Made by a program: the position numbers and the translations under genes. Shown here piece after piece: positions 63,748 through 64,000 of a stretch of DNA of 64,000 bases. The stretch comes from Tremella fuciformis (taxonomy: Eukaryota; Basidiomycota; Tremellomycetes; Tremellales; Tremellaceae). Within the stretch, counting starts at the first letter, position 1. The number at the start of each line of letters is the position of its first letter. The notes beneath the pieces were generated by a model, which worked only from the letters and a program-made list of their open reading frames with translations, was not told the origin of the DNA and did no database searches. The stretch covers positions 62,001-126,000 of the forward strand of contig CP136494.1 in assembly GCA_032768795.1 (NCBI GenBank). The letters run 5' to 3'.

Positions 63748-64000
63748 TGTTATGACCCTACAACTCGGCTCATAACACAAACGACGCATCAGCCACAGTC
63801 AACACTTATACTGGCAATCACCGACATAACACTATACTTGTTCCACCGACCCAAGCCACGGTCAATACTTATTCCGCCGATCACCGACAAAACACTATAC
63901 TATTTCCAACGACCCAGCCACAGTCAATACTTTTATCGGTGATCTCAGTACTATTATCGGTGACCTTCCCTGGAGTCAGTACTTTTCCCGGTGACCTGGT
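63748..64000 (+). repeat. LTR-H copy 2 (cut by the window end)
   Basis: Starts TGTTATGACCCTACAACTCG and follows LTR-H copy 1 closely for 253 bases, including CAGCCACAGTCAACACTTAT and CCTTCCCTGGAGTCAGTACT. Its other end lies outside the window. Confidence 0.9.

Noticed and set aside
1..64000. CRISPR arrays, bacterial operons, riboswitches
   Set aside because: No regularly spaced unique spacers, no ribosome-binding-site-led gene strings; the sequence is eukaryotic.
31818..64000. A single ~32 kb element bounded by the two LTR-H copies
   Set aside because: Copy 1 has its own GCCCG duplication on both sides, so it is an independent solo LTR rather than one end of a giant element.
1..64000. tRNA genes
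   Set aside because: I looked for A-box/B-box-like pairs by eye and found none convincing; a tRNAscan-SE run would settle it.

Overview
The window looks like fungal nuclear DNA, most likely from a basidiomycete. The evidence is short GT-AG introns (about 37-124 nt) with CTGAC/CTNA-like branch sites, a chromodomain Ty3/Gypsy element, Ty1/Copia, Helitron and Tc1/mariner elements, several families of solo LTRs, and a decayed nuclear rDNA piece. I cannot name the genus. Real host genes are few and several are broken; most of the window is a nest of transposable elements, as in a centromeric, subtelomeric or other heterochromatic block (inference).

Layout. 1-10.3 kb: poorly recognisable, intron-rich or decayed coding fragments plus microsatellites. 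10.4-21.65 kb: a three-layer nest. A 5'-truncated Helitron carrying a PIF1-type helicase was hit by an LTR-B element (now a solo LTR with CAATG target duplication). That solo LTR was then hit by a complete 8,056 bp chromodomain Gypsy element (Gypsy-A) with LTRs that read identical, CATGG target duplications, gag, a -1 slippery site, pol, and a spliced gene on the opposite strand between pol and the 3' LTR. 21.95-23.8 kb: a five-exon PD-(D/E)XK nuclease-like gene. 24.07-25.44 kb: a near-intact Tc1/mariner element. 26.2-26.3 kb: a second Helitron 3' end. 26.6-27.6 kb: a Copia gag fossil. 28.6-35.5 kb: solo LTRs, a bZIP-like gene with an in-frame TAG, a cysteine-rich secreted-protein gene with an in-frame TGA and a solo LTR just upstream, and a hypothetical gene. 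36.1-37.05 kb: an rDNA pseudogene (18S 3' part joined to 28S 5' part; 5.8S missing). 37-41 kb: LTR fragments, a 540 bp Tc1-derived element, and arrays carrying CACGTG. 41.6-47 kb: a Copia element split in its reverse transcriptase by a second solo LTR-B. 47.3-48.75 kb: tandem LTR-like repeats and a short Copia-type LTR. 53.1-54.25 kb: a kinase-like gene on the minus strand. 55.1-62.3 kb: a graveyard of LTR-E, LTR-B, LTR-D, a 5'-truncated Gypsy-A and a decayed second Gypsy (Gypsy-B) with its LTR. 62.5-63.7 kb: a degenerate 180-200 bp tandem repeat. 63.75 kb to the end: the start of a second LTR-H.

How the parts relate. The nest gives a relative order: Helitron, then LTR-B insertion and LTR-LTR recombination, then Gypsy-A. 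LTR families A, B, E and G, and probably D, share TGTCAC/GTGACA-type termini; C and H share TGTTAYG-type termini. The most unusual object is the antisense, intron-containing gene inside Gypsy-A. It encodes a protein with a six-cysteine cluster close to a fungal Zn2Cys6 motif, and its first exon is also present, with an apparently frame-preserving length change, in the truncated Gypsy-A copy at 57.0-58.4 kb.

All similarity statements are from reading by eye; no search or alignment program was run.
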